A DNA stretch of 64,000 nucleotides from contig OAPG01000022.1 of NCBI GenBank assembly GCA_900208305.1, positions 310,001-374,000 on the forward strand. Direction: 5' to 3'. The position numbers and the translations under genes are program-made. This DNA is from Melanopsichium pennsylvanicum. Taxonomy: Eukaryota > Basidiomycota > Ustilaginomycetes > Ustilaginales. The notes below the pieces were generated by a model. The model was not told the DNA's origin, did not search any database, and worked only from the letters and a program-made list of their open reading frames with translations. Below, one piece after another: positions 20,101 to 30,213 of the stretch. The first letter of the stretch is position 1. Every line of letters starts with the position of its first letter.

Positions 20101-20202
20101 AGATATGTCATATGTAGAAGAGGAAGCTGATTCTTGTTGATGCTTTGCTTGTTCTATAGCAGCGAGCTGCTCCTCGATAATTTTTCTGCGCATAGCCTCC
20201 AT
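17179..20202 (-). CDS. SNF2-family DNA-dependent ATPase (Uls1/Rrp1-Rrp2/TTF2-like)
   Basis: A 1007-residue nuclear ATPase. The disordered N-terminal 270 residues precede a SNF2 ATPase core: GLKCMLLPHQVQGVTW, Walker A GGILADDMGLGKT (near residue 318), Walker B/motif II LDEAHNIKN (near 538), LTGTPLQND and MLRRAKDAK. The helicase C lobe (about 860-990) carries GSTGLNLT and DRAHRLGQTRHVTIYKL. Between the lobes, where Rad5/Uls1 relatives carry a RING finger, only two CxxC pairs are present (Cys771/774 and 810/813), with an acidic stretch before them. Such enzymes strip or remodel proteins on DNA, for example Rad51 or SUMO conjugates. The closest subfamily is inferred from the opening motif and the inter-lobe insertion; a Rad16/Rad5 role is less likely without a full RING. 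Confidence 0.85.
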   Translation of the reverse strand: MEAMRRKIIEEQLAAIEQAKHQQESASSSTYDISVPSSSASSLTTNPAISSLPHRNKHAPPPKVKLYQPPLVPYIPPSASSRSAVTLPLTSRNTGSRADPIIFGEASPIGARKNPFQTTQSKSSRPVNSTDAPSRNPPILPGPSSTSSSSYAAAQPFRSPSSKSAQAPFISLPLTSPKRTSPPLQNNNPFYHSPLRSKQEQTLYMSQDHDPFVHSSSQSSPKITQSHIMHKDHESRLPPNSIHSDAYAAGPPVDAATRDKQIHDMLSNMVNVTEVSDDAKTSAKVAGLKCMLLPHQVQGVTWMREREKGAAKGGILADDMGLGKTVQTLALIVSNRPGQATSTVDLQPPSEAPKRGKEAANTSKADTEQTIRPLQELPRLEMPSKTTLIVAPLSVIKQWEREIFEKTDAGLTVYLYHGSGRAKIASHFNKFHVVITTYNTVASEYSNYISNLEAQAKGTLPSALATLKSKAKSKHKNRSRSSRTTRADSDAESVSESLEVDSEDSDDSFPGPMSAAKAVKKATPTPLFNFQWLRIVLDEAHNIKNHKTKQSRACFLLAANAVSRWCLTGTPLQNDAFEMFSLIHFLRVPPFDDFQHFKEKIGEPLKSNNQNRVNWGMKRLTFVLQTIMLRRAKDAKTDDGNPILSLPERNLELIELEFDSPQEKDFYVGLQKRIKEAFEKEEEQSRATGKKTNMIASLVLLLRLRQACSHPAMVTGSLRVDAGAIGSASSGESKPSADSSKQATAQAVDDDDDDDSLAAMLSGLSVATKRCEQCNVELLRDAPTHSAEDANSSEDLMAAVAPNLGNRLLCADCTALASNLSQDLFATSFGSTKIRKMLALLSAIRNADRTEKTIVFSQFTSFLNIVEPHLKRNSYRYVRYDGSMKPQDREAALERIRNDPNVTVILISFKAGSTGLNLTSCSRVILMDLWWNPQIEEQAFDRAHRLGQTRHVTIYKLSIKDTVEERILKLQEKKRALAKAALEGSKLIKGSRLDAKEIWFLFNGSDR

Positions 20203-20515
20203 TTTGGGGGAAGATCAAATGGCACAAAAGTGTAAGCAAGGGATAAAGCTTTGGAAGTGAGCTAAGAATGAATCCAAGTCGGCCTGTGATATGGAATTTG
20301 TCGTCTGAGTCGGCCAGATAAGGCTTTAGGAGCCAGTATGGTGAGAGGATACAAGTTACAAGTTGAAATTGAAAAGGTGGCGCTGGGCAAAAAAGTTTGC
20401 GTTTAGTCAGCTAGACGTAGCCAAATGTGATGTGCGTGAAAATGAAGACGTGATAGACCATATCTGGATCTGCTCCGACGTATGAATGGTCTGAAAAGCA
20501 AAATAGCAGAGCCAA

Positions 20516-20615
20516 GTGACAGATGTGATAGATGTAAAAAAATGTGATAGATGTGATCGATGTGATAGACGTGATAGATGTGATAGATGTGATAGATGTG
20601 ATAGATGTGACAGAG
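20516..20615. repeat. Minisatellite of 9-bp GTGATAGAT units
   Basis: About ten units of GTGATAGAT or one-base variants, interrupted once by a 10-base A-rich insert at 20534-20543. Most units contain a GATA core, so the array presents seven in-phase GATA tetramers spaced 9 bp apart, apart from the insert and variant units. Confidence 0.9.
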
Positions 20616-21181
20616 GTGTTGTTGTTTTGGTGAGAATGGTACAGCTGCAGCTAAATCAAAACCAAAACCAAAAAAGTGGAGAGAACAACACTCTAACTAC
20701 TTATAAATATAGCTTTTCCTTACTAACTACTCTACACTGACTACACTTTTGGAAGCGGGCGCGTCTTGTCTGAATCCATCCGATCCCACTTGTCTTTTAC
20801 CCGATACGCTACCTTTTCATATTCAATCCAGCTCAAAAAGCACCCTAAGCATCGCAAGGTTCCAACAGCGAACCGTGCGAGTTTGGTTGGAAATCCTAAA
20901 TCGCAAAGCTCGCAGTTCGCGGTAAGGCCTCCACTTTGGCATGGCGAACGGGGCAAAAATCCAAACTTGTGTGTGCTCTGACGCCATTAGTGGTGGTATT
21001 GGTACAGTAAATTTATTAATAAATTATTTATATGTGTTTGACAAGATCAAGACTGACGCCGACTACGTAGTGCTTCTGGAAGCGAGCAAAATCGCAAGCG
21101 CTCAGTCACCATGCAGTGCACAATCTTTGGAAGCACATCTGAAATTCTTCACTTCACACGACATCACAGGCCAACCAAATC

Positions 21182-21191
21182 TATAAGTAGC
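21182..21191 (+). promoter_or_regulatory. TATA-like element TATAAGTAGC upstream of formaldehyde dehydrogenase
   Basis: Located 82-91 bp upstream of the ATG and followed by a C/T-rich leader. The identical decamer lies upstream of the secreted repeat-protein gene at 62638-62647. Confidence 0.5.
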
Positions 21192-21218
21192 TCTCTCAAA
21201 CTCCACCACGAATCGTAA

Positions 21219-22406
<1,188 letters not shown>

Positions 22407-23329
22407 GCTGCACGCTTTGTCATGAATGGAAAATCAGCTACAGATTGTATTGTACAGATTAAAATTCCTACATAGGCTCTACAACGCTTCGATCGTGGAG
22501 CGAAAAAGCAAGACAATGTGGCGCACCAACTGTGGGTAGTACCAGTAGTGAGGGCGGTAGGTGCTGAAGAGTGAGGAGTGAGTCTACACCCACACACACA
22601 CACATGCTGTTATGAAGCACCTCTTGTTGGCGGGTTGGACAGGCTTGCTTGGCGGAGCAAGGCATGTTGCTGGGCGCACAGTGTGAGTGCAACTTTATGA
22701 GTTGGTGAGAGTGTTGTTCGAGCTTCGCCAATGTGTGCCTCGCTCAGTTTGCTGGATTCTGAAGAGATTTTGACTAGAATAATGTCACAACGTTACCCAG
22801 ACGCTTGCATGGCATCTTTCTTTCTCACGTCAATGTCAAGCCGTTCAAATCGATCTGCGATCGCCATCTCTTACAGTACCAATAAAATGTAAAGCTCGAC
22901 ACTCCATCACAACCATCAGCAACAGCCGGTACAAGAAATCACCCACAATGATGGGGTGGGGACAACGGAAATAATGGTGTGACTACATTTTTTTCAACCC
23001 ACACTTCATTTCACCAGAACGCAATAGTCACACTGAAAGCTTTGTCGCCATCGTCGTTTAACAAATGAATAATGATGGATTGAGTGAGCGAGGAACCAAA
23101 GGTGGGACCTTAATTTGACACATGCACCTATGTTACAGTGACGATACGAACTGAAATTGTTTGATTGAATATGTGACAGCCATCGTCTTTTGGCCCGGTG
23201 GTTCTCTATCTGATCCATGTTTTAGTCGATTTGGTCTTCTCTCCTTTCCTCTTCGTCTATCTTTCATCTTGACATCGAATTCTTCTTTTTCAACTCGTTC
23301 TGCATTGTATTCGGATTCGAAACACAAAG
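22407..23329. other. Intergenic between formaldehyde dehydrogenase and the aspartic protease
   Basis: About 0.9 kb with no coding region. A short CA microsatellite lies at 22590-22604 and a TACAGTA heptamer at 22872-22878. The last 100 bp before the protease ATG are rich in C and T. Confidence 0.5.
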
Positions 23330-25396
23330 ATGATAGCGACGACAACTAATCGAGAAGCAGCGTGGTGGTTCCCAATCACCTTACTCATCTTGACCTGGGT
23401 TTTTATTTCTCCCTCTCAAGCCGAACCTCATCGATCTCTTTCCCGTCGACATGAGGATCGGCTCGTCATTCCCTTAATTTATGAACCCTCGAACCGTCTC
23501 ATGACAGCCGCTGTAGCGATTGGTACGCCTGAAACGTTCTACAATCTCATCGCCGATACTGGATCCCCTTTTCTCGTCTTACAGAATTCGGCTTTCCATC
23601 GCACAAGCTCTACTTGGGATGCATTTGGAGAAGCAAACCAGCCAAAGATATCTGGTGCAGTCGGGTACATGACCACGACTCCCGAGCCGACTAGTGCAGG
23701 CGATTCACCAGTGAAATCAAAAATGCACTTTGTGATAGATACAGCGTGTCTAGGACAGAGAGCTGGCGTTGGGTCAAAAGCAGGTAATGCTACATTGGCT
23801 CTGACGGATATGAAGGAGTTGAAGGTGGCCAATGGTATTTTGGGCTTGTCTCCGCCTTTTGATAAGGTAGGGGCTGGGTTCAACAGTGGCCGTGCCGGTG
23901 GTGATGGTGGTGGATCATCATCAGCCTCGAAGAAATCTAAACGTACAGCCTCATCCTACCCTGCCAATTCTAACCCTAACACTCCGCCCGCTAGCGTGGC
24001 CAACTCCCAACCTCCCTCCCAAGACGTATCCTTCACTCACGCCTTTTTCTCCTCCGAACACCGCACAGCCTTGGGCATGACTGGAAGCTCCCATTTCTAC
24101 CTTGCTCTTTCCCCATCCACCCCTTCCTCCCCTTTACCCGGCGGACAACTAGTGTTTCCTCTCACCGGTACCACTTTACCTACCGATCTTGATGGATACG
24201 ACACTCAGTCTGCAATTTATATCGGCCCTGAGTCTGGCAGCACGTTCCCCAAACACCCATTCTGGGGAATTGCGCATCGTCCTGATCTTAAATTTTATCT
24301 TGATGACAAAGTTCTAGACGATGTAAAAGTTGATGCGATTCTGCTAGACTCTGGTACATCAGGCATTGTTGGACCTCCTTCCGAAGTGAACAAGATCTTC
24401 CAAGCTGTCGGAAAAGATCGTATCCAAATCACGTCACCTAAAGGAGCATCTAAGGCCGTACTGGGAAAAGCAAAGTGTGGAGACAATGCAGAGTTCAAGA
24501 TGGGGTTCGAGATCGGAGCAGGCAAACGTGCCGGGTTTATAGCGGTAAGGCAAAACTTACCCGAGAGCTATCAACTTCACGATGGGGACGATTTGGGTGC
24601 GAACAGTTCCGAAGAGGGTGGGGGCGTTTTGGGTGCAAGCAATCCCAAAGAGGGTGGGGACGATTTGGGTGCAAACCCTTCCGAAGGGGGTGGAGCGTTG
24701 ATGGCTTGGAAAAGTTATATCAACGCTGGAGTGACGAGTTACACGAATGGGATAAATGGTGCACTTCAAGTGTTTCATGATTGGTTGCATCCATCTAGCC
24801 CGCCTGGATTGGGAGGCACTGGTGCTGGTGGTGCTGCTGCAGGAGGAGGTGGTGGAGGCGGGGGAGTGTTGGGGTTGGGTCTACTCAAAAGGAACTTGCA
24901 TCAAAAGTCTGGCCATGGGGGAAGTGTTGAAAGAAATAAAGTGAAGAGGCATCGTGGGATGAAGTTTGACAAAAGGCGGTTTTCATTTGAGAACGGCCTA
25001 GGAGGAGTAGGTGGTGGTGCTGGTGCTGGTGCTGGTGCTGGTGCTGGTGCTGGTGCTGGTGCTGGTGCTGGTGCTGGTGCTGGTGCTGGTGCTGGTGCTG
25101 GTGCTGGTGCTGGTGATGAAGCCCTAGATGGGTCAGAGTCAGTTGACCATATGGTGAGGTTCTCCTTGTCCAACGCACCCGGTAGCAAAGCCGCAGCTTC
25201 AGCGACACCAGAAGTTGGAGGTCACGATAAAAACTGCGAAGTAACACTCATGGGCAGCCCCCAAGTGGATGCCATGTTCCCCTCCAGCCCGGGTCTTAAG
25301 ATATGGATCGTCGGTCTCGAATTTTTTCAACAGAACTTGGTGTATCACAACATCGATACTGCTGTTACGGCCATTGTTGCACGTAAGGAGACCTAG
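23330..25396 (+). CDS. Secreted pepsin-like (A1) aspartic protease with repeat insertions
   Basis: A 688-residue protein with both catalytic motifs of pepsin-like proteases: IADTGSPF (Asp76) and LLDSGTSG (Asp340). An N-terminal hydrophobic segment ending near SPSQA acts as signal peptide or anchor, followed by SRR (residues 38-40), a possible Kex2-type site. It is far longer than a typical 400-residue pepsin. A Ser/Pro/Asn insert lies in the N lobe, three 12-residue Gly/Glu-rich repeats come from a 36-bp tandem repeat, and a (Gly-Ala)16 run comes from a hexanucleotide repeat, both inside the C lobe. The ending GLEFFQQNLVYHNI is a normal pepsin C-terminal strand, so the fold closes after the inserts. 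The enzyme probably acts on the cell surface or in the secretory pathway. Substrate is unknown. Confidence 0.88.
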   Translation: MIATTTNREAAWWFPITLLILTWVFISPSQAEPHRSLSRRHEDRLVIPLIYEPSNRLMTAAVAIGTPETFYNLIADTGSPFLVLQNSAFHRTSSTWDAFGEANQPKISGAVGYMTTTPEPTSAGDSPVKSKMHFVIDTACLGQRAGVGSKAGNATLALTDMKELKVANGILGLSPPFDKVGAGFNSGRAGGDGGGSSSASKKSKRTASSYPANSNPNTPPASVANSQPPSQDVSFTHAFFSSEHRTALGMTGSSHFYLALSPSTPSSPLPGGQLVFPLTGTTLPTDLDGYDTQSAIYIGPESGSTFPKHPFWGIAHRPDLKFYLDDKVLDDVKVDAILLDSGTSGIVGPPSEVNKIFQAVGKDRIQITSPKGASKAVLGKAKCGDNAEFKMGFEIGAGKRAGFIAVRQNLPESYQLHDGDDLGANSSEEGGGVLGASNPKEGGDDLGANPSEGGGALMAWKSYINAGVTSYTNGINGALQVFHDWLHPSSPPGLGGTGAGGAAAGGGGGGGGVLGLGLLKRNLHQKSGHGGSVERNKVKRHRGMKFDKRRFSFENGLGGVGGGAGAGAGAGAGAGAGAGAGAGAGAGAGAGAGAGDEALDGSESVDHMVRFSLSNAPGSKAAASATPEVGGHDKNCEVTLMGSPQVDAMFPSSPGLKIWIVGLEFFQQNLVYHNIDTAVTAIVARKET
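24585..24692 (+). repeat. Three tandem 36-bp units in the protease gene
   Basis: Three imperfect copies of a 36-bp unit keep the reading frame and encode 12-residue Gly/Glu/Asn-rich repeats containing LGA. The unit length is a multiple of three, so copy-number change would not break the frame. Confidence 0.92.
25016..25111 (+). repeat. Hexanucleotide microsatellite (GGTGCT)16 coding Gly-Ala
   Basis: Sixteen exact GGTGCT units encode a (Gly-Ala)16 run at about residues 563-594 of the protease. Perfect identity implies recent slippage. Confidence 0.95.
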
Positions 25397-25632
25397 ATTC
25401 TCCTCCTAATCTCCTCTTCTGATCGGCGTCAACACAAACCCAAACGCTGAGCTACATCCTTTGACTTTGATTTGATCCGTTCAATCTATTTCAACACACT
25501 GTTCTTTCGTGATCTTGCCACTCGTTCAATCCGAAATCTGATCTGATGTGTGCTATTCCTATAACGTCAGTGCAATCAATACACTCCCAACCCGAATGAT
25601 TCGACTTCGAATCTGAGTGGAAGAAAAGAGTG

Positions 25633-28600
25633 CTACAAATTCTCCCATAACCCCTTTGATTGTAAATACCTGTACATATCAGCAACCAGATACAAGCTTC
25701 CCGCAACAACGATGGGTCCCCTTGCCTCGCTCTTTGCCTGTGCCCACTTCACCGCTTCGTTGACCGATTCAAACGTCCTCAATTCGCCCGCATCCACCGT
25801 TTTCGCCACCCTTTTCAACGTCGCCAGAGAATCCTGCAACTCTACAGCCCTAACCCACGGCATTCCTTCGGGAGGGCTAAAGGTGGTCAAAGCGACGTTC
25901 TGGCGGAGGACGAGATGTGAGGGGTTCGCCAAAAGTGCACGAACCATGGCCTCGTAATCTTTGCCTTCGGAAAAGGCAAACACGTATGTGATCTCGAACT
26001 GCGGTTGAGCTGCAGCCCTTTTTGACTTGCCTTTACCTTCTGTAAGAGGATGTGACAGTGCTCGAGCTGCCAAGCAGTTTTCGACGTACTCTCTGAGTGC
26101 GACAGCTGAGCTTTCGTTGTGGGCACCGTCGACTAGGACGTTGGTGCCGTCAATGTTGTGCCAACTACACCTGCCTGCCCATGTGACTGAATTGATGCTC
26201 TCCCGAATCCGAAGGTTCGCCTCTGTATCATCTCGTAGTCCCCACAGAATCCGAGTCCGCAGTTCATCCCATCGATCGGCTTCCACCTCGTCCTTGCTCA
26301 CACTCGCCAGAGTCTGCACCGCCATCACCGCCCCAGTCAAGTTCGCCCTCGTCCTCTCCACGCGAATCGGCACGCTGAACAGTACCGGATCGTTCGGGTG
26401 GGCAACAAACGTACTCCGCGGATTCAATCCTGACTTTGACTCGAACAGTGTTGGTCCCAATCTCGGGGTGAACTCAACTGCGCTTCCCCAACTATCCTGC
26501 TTCGTCGGCGGCAAGCTCAGCAGTTTCCATGGGACGTACGCCTTGACGAGTCTTGCGTTGCGAGCAATGCAAGTGTTGCGAATAGAGTCGAGAATCCCAG
26601 CTGCCCGTGGACCCACTGCTTTCGATTCGTTTTCAAGAGGACCTAAAGCGAGCTGATCTACGGGAGAGAGGTCATCCAAGCGCTGATCTGCTATGATGCA
26701 AAGGCCTTTAGGTTTGACGATTCCCGCCTTTTCACGGGCAATACCTTCCAGCTGAGATCCAAGGAACGCTTCGTGATCGCGATCGATCGGGCAAATCACA
26801 CTAGCCAACACTTGAGAGCTGTCAAACACGTTGGTCGCATCCAGTCTGCCTCCGAGCCCAACCTCGATCAACAGCACCTCGGGCTTGGAGTTTTCTGGCA
26901 TCAATGAAAACGCTTGGAATGTTTGAGCGGTGAGCAATTCGAACGGACTCGACTTGAGCGGTTGTCCATCGTCGTCGGCTGTTGCAGAGATATCCAGCCC
27001 TTGGTCGGCAAAGAGGACGTCCGACTGAGCTTGACGCCAAATGGATTTGGGAACAACATCGCCAGAGATGCGACAGCAGTCACGACGCTCGATCAGGTGA
27101 GGCGAGACAAAGGTGCCCGTGCGGATATCCAGCGCGTTGCGGAGAAGAGAGTCAAGGTATGCGATGGTGCTGCCTTTCCCGTTTGTCCCGGCGACGTGGA
27201 TGACAGGGAATGATTTGTGCGGGTCGTTCAGGCGGGTGAGGAGTCGAACGATTCTTTCTAGACCCAACTCGATGCGCTGTCCCGGAAGGCCATCGCCGTT
27301 CGAAGGTGCGGCAGGTGCGGCAGGTGCGGCAGGTGCGGCAGGTGCGGCAGGTGCGGTAGGGGCCAGAGGGGCCGAAGGGGATGCAGAGGCGCCATTAGTA
27401 CCACCAGACGTAGGTGTAGCCGCAGCCGCCGAGGAGATGGCTGCAAAACCTGAAACACCGCCCGCTATCACTGATATATGCTTGTCCTTGTGAGGAGAAG
27501 AAGAGCCAGGATCAGCCTGTCCTCCGGGTTGGGCCGCAAACTTGCCCTTGCCCGACCCGCTTGACTCGTTGGTGGCTCCGCTGTACAGCCTTTGGATGCC
27601 CGGTGGCAGTGGCTTATGGATCTCCCCCTTGTCCTTCTGCTGTCGTCGTCGTATCTCTTCCCACATCTCCCATTTCTGCTCCTCAGCCCTCTTTTTCGCC
27701 TCATTCTCCTTCCTCTCCCTCTCCTTTTCCTTCCTAGCCAGTCTCTCTCTAGCCTCTTCTGCCCTCAATTTCTCAGCCTCGGCCTGCCTTTCCCTCTCCA
27801 CAGACAGCTGCTTTTGCACCTCCATGTACCTTCTCTCTGCTCTGCTTAATCCAGATGCCTGACTCTGTTCGACTTCCAAAGCTGGCTTGATGGCTGGGTC
27901 CATATCTTCGAGGGGCACCGGTGTCGTAAGCGGCTGCTTGAACGCAAACCCGAGACCACGGGAAGTGTCTTGGGAAGGTGACTCAGCTCCACCACCGCTC
28001 GTGTCTGTGCCGCGACTGCCTTGCGTAGTTGCAGAGAATTTGCGTAGGAACGAGAGTCGAGGGGGTTTGCACTCGGTAGGCGCGCTGACTGCGACCATGG
28101 AAGTGCTGGCCTCAGCATCAGCGAGGAAAGGCATTGGTGGAAGATCACGTTCTCGTCTCGGCTTCGGCGTGGCCTCATCAAATTCTGGGAAAGGGGCGAG
28201 GTTCTGGATGGGCGGCAAGATCGGCGGAGATGGCAACTCCGTCTTACTCACGATCCTGCTGCTCGAACTTTGTCTTTCTTTCGCCGGCCGCTTGACGTCG
28301 ATGTTAGAATTTTCAGGATAAAATTGGCGGGCTAGTGCAACACGCTTCTCGGCAGCGTCTGCGGCGGCTGCAGATGGGTTCGAAGGCCTCCATCTCGAAC
28401 CGCTCGCGTCCGGCATGTTGCTCTCGCTCGAGTCCGGTGTAAAATCTTGGCTATTGGCTTTGCTCACCCTCCTCTTCGGCTTAGCTCTAGTTTCAACCAC
28501 GCTGGCACCAGTAAAACCGACAAACCCTTTCGCATTTCCATATTCATACTCAGCGCCACCCATCGAGCCGATGGGAGCGTTGACCGAGGTTGGATTCCGC

Positions 28601-30165
28601 CCAACCTGACCTTGTACGCCTGGGCCGATGACTAGCGCTGTAGCCGGCATAGATGGGAACTGGCCTGATGAGGAAGCGCGGCCATGGCCGAGATTGGGTG
28701 ATGCGACGGGGGTGGTGCGATTGGCTTGGACGGTGACGATGGATGAACTGGTGCGACGTGCAGGGGCGGGGGCGGAGGCTGGGGCGGAGGTGCCAGATAA
28801 TTCGAGACGAGGGGATGTGGGTGACGAAGGGATGTGGGGCTGGTCTATTGTCGATGCCGCCAAGGCTGCTGTGCTGGGGTTGGTTGAGGGGGTCGTTGCG
28901 CCGGTGGCGGAGGTGGTAGCAGAGGTGATGGCGGGCGGAGTTGCTGTGTTGCCTAGCTTGGGGCTAGCACTGGCCTTGGCTACGCCTGCACCTGCAGTAG
29001 CATTCGCGGAACTTCTCCTCTTGCCCTTCGTTCCACTTCCCTTGGCCCCCGAGCTGGGGGCGAGCAGATTCAGTCCCTGTCCCAAGCCAGCCGGTTGCGT
29101 GTAGCCAGTCACTGCGTTGTTGGCGCCATTGCTCCTGCGCATGCGGCCACTTCCAACGTTGTCGGCGGTCACCACCCTGAATGCAGATCTATAGTCTTGA
29201 TATCTGTGCTGATGGTAGTTAGCGTTAGGCTGTGCACCGACAGAGCTGCTAAACGAGCTAGGTTCACTGGGTCGGATAATCGAGTACGGTGGTGGCTCGG
29301 AAAGCGTCCCTGCTCGTGTCAAGCTGCCTGCAGGTGCCGAGTACCTGTGATCGGGGCCGAGCTTTGGGAGTTCCAGTTCCGAGAGCTCATGCCCTGGTTT
29401 CAGGCGTACCACGATCATGTCGCCTTCCTCGATGAGGGAGCATTCGTGATGGTCTTGCAGCTCAAAGCCCTTCATCTGATCATCGTCGGACGAGGTGGAA
29501 GATGCAGGATTGGTTTCTTCAGCCTCGAGATCATCTCGTTGCCGCAGTTCGAGGGTGAGCATCTGCATCTTCCATCCGTTGATCGCCTTCTCCTTCACCT
29601 CCTCTGAGAAGGTAAGCGGCTTCGTCGAGGATGAGGAGGTGGTTTGACCGGTGAGGATGCGATGAATGGAGAGTTTGAAAGAGGAGATGTCGGTTGAAGG
29701 GTCGGGAACACGGTGAGGGATGGAAAAGGATGGCAGTGGTGGGTGAGTTTGGAGTGTGATCACTTGAGCGGGACCACCTCCGGGGAGGTCTCTGTCTGCG
29801 GAAGGCATGTTGGGTGTAGTTGACGTTGAAGATGGATGAGATGCACTTCGATGAGACAGCAACTGTCGGATGCTTTCCGGTTCTACTGGAACTTTTATTC
29901 CTCGGTGGTGATCCGATGTTGTGAGATTTGCTGTACTGAGAAGTGATGCGAGTAGAGGGATGATTTCGGGAGCTGATCCGGAGTAATCGGCTTGGTGGGC
30001 ATTCGTCCGCGGTGGCGTGTGACTTTTGAGTGGGCGCTGATGGGAGGGAGTCGTCGCTTCAACCGTTAAAATGGAAAGCAATGATCGGATGGGTATGCCG
30101 CAAAGCTTCGTCGAGTCGCTTCTTACACTGCGAAGGGTTGCAAGAGCTCGATTTGAACAGAGCAT
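25633..30165 (-). CDS. FOL3: Dihydrofolate synthase fused to a long disordered/coiled-coil N-terminal region
   Basis: From the ATG at 30165 this is 1510 residues. The last 550 residues are a Mur-ligase-type dihydrofolate/folylpolyglutamate synthase: VIHVAGTNGKGS ATP loop (near residue 988), GTFVSPHL, LLIEVGLGGRLDATN, REKAGIVK and a C-terminal VLVDGAHNE. Dihydrofolate synthase joins glutamate to dihydropteroate in folate synthesis; yeast Fol3 is about 430 residues. Residues 1-960 are unrelated. They contain a small possibly folded segment after VITLQTHPP, long Ser/Pro/Ala tracts, a charged coiled coil (about 772-842) and an Ala-Pro repeat linker. No in-frame Met occurs between the coiled coil and the enzyme domain, which supports one fused product. 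The longest frame opens with GTG at 30213, so that start is rejected; an ATG at 29808 (before PSADRDLPGGG) is an equally good start. The function of the N-terminal part is unknown. Confidence 0.85.
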   Translation of the reverse strand: MLCSNRALATLRSVRSDSTKLCGIPIRSLLSILTVEATTPSHQRPLKSHTPPRTNAHQADYSGSAPEIIPLLASLLSTANLTTSDHHRGIKVPVEPESIRQLLSHRSASHPSSTSTTPNMPSADRDLPGGGPAQVITLQTHPPLPSFSIPHRVPDPSTDISSFKLSIHRILTGQTTSSSSTKPLTFSEEVKEKAINGWKMQMLTLELRQRDDLEAEETNPASSTSSDDDQMKGFELQDHHECSLIEEGDMIVVRLKPGHELSELELPKLGPDHRYSAPAGSLTRAGTLSEPPPYSIIRPSEPSSFSSSVGAQPNANYHQHRYQDYRSAFRVVTADNVGSGRMRRSNGANNAVTGYTQPAGLGQGLNLLAPSSGAKGSGTKGKRRSSANATAGAGVAKASASPKLGNTATPPAITSATTSATGATTPSTNPSTAALAASTIDQPHIPSSPTSPRLELSGTSAPASAPAPARRTSSSIVTVQANRTTPVASPNLGHGRASSSGQFPSMPATALVIGPGVQGQVGRNPTSVNAPIGSMGGAEYEYGNAKGFVGFTGASVVETRAKPKRRVSKANSQDFTPDSSESNMPDASGSRWRPSNPSAAAADAAEKRVALARQFYPENSNIDVKRPAKERQSSSSRIVSKTELPSPPILPPIQNLAPFPEFDEATPKPRRERDLPPMPFLADAEASTSMVAVSAPTECKPPRLSFLRKFSATTQGSRGTDTSGGGAESPSQDTSRGLGFAFKQPLTTPVPLEDMDPAIKPALEVEQSQASGLSRAERRYMEVQKQLSVERERQAEAEKLRAEEARERLARKEKERERKENEAKKRAEEQKWEMWEEIRRRQQKDKGEIHKPLPPGIQRLYSGATNESSGSGKGKFAAQPGGQADPGSSSPHKDKHISVIAGGVSGFAAISSAAAATPTSGGTNGASASPSAPLAPTAPAAPAAPAAPAAPAAPSNGDGLPGQRIELGLERIVRLLTRLNDPHKSFPVIHVAGTNGKGSTIAYLDSLLRNALDIRTGTFVSPHLIERRDCCRISGDVVPKSIWRQAQSDVLFADQGLDISATADDDGQPLKSSPFELLTAQTFQAFSLMPENSKPEVLLIEVGLGGRLDATNVFDSSQVLASVICPIDRDHEAFLGSQLEGIAREKAGIVKPKGLCIIADQRLDDLSPVDQLALGPLENESKAVGPRAAGILDSIRNTCIARNARLVKAYVPWKLLSLPPTKQDSWGSAVEFTPRLGPTLFESKSGLNPRSTFVAHPNDPVLFSVPIRVERTRANLTGAVMAVQTLASVSKDEVEADRWDELRTRILWGLRDDTEANLRIRESINSVTWAGRCSWHNIDGTNVLVDGAHNESSAVALREYVENCLAARALSHPLTEGKGKSKRAAAQPQFEITYVFAFSEGKDYEAMVRALLANPSHLVLRQNVALTTFSPPEGMPWVRAVELQDSLATLKRVAKTVDAGELRTFESVNEAVKWAQAKSEARGPIVVAGSLYLVADMYRYLQSKGLWENL
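27305..27358 (-). repeat. 9-bp minisatellite coding the Ala-Pro linker before the folate enzyme domain
   Basis: Six units of GGTGCGGCA on the plus strand, the last with one change, encode an Ala-Ala-Pro linker just before the dihydrofolate synthase domain. The repeat sits exactly at the junction of the fusion. Confidence 0.92.
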
Positions 30166-30213
30166 GCACAGGGTCAAAAGGTGTCCACTAATCGCCTGAA
30201 TTACGAGCGCCAC

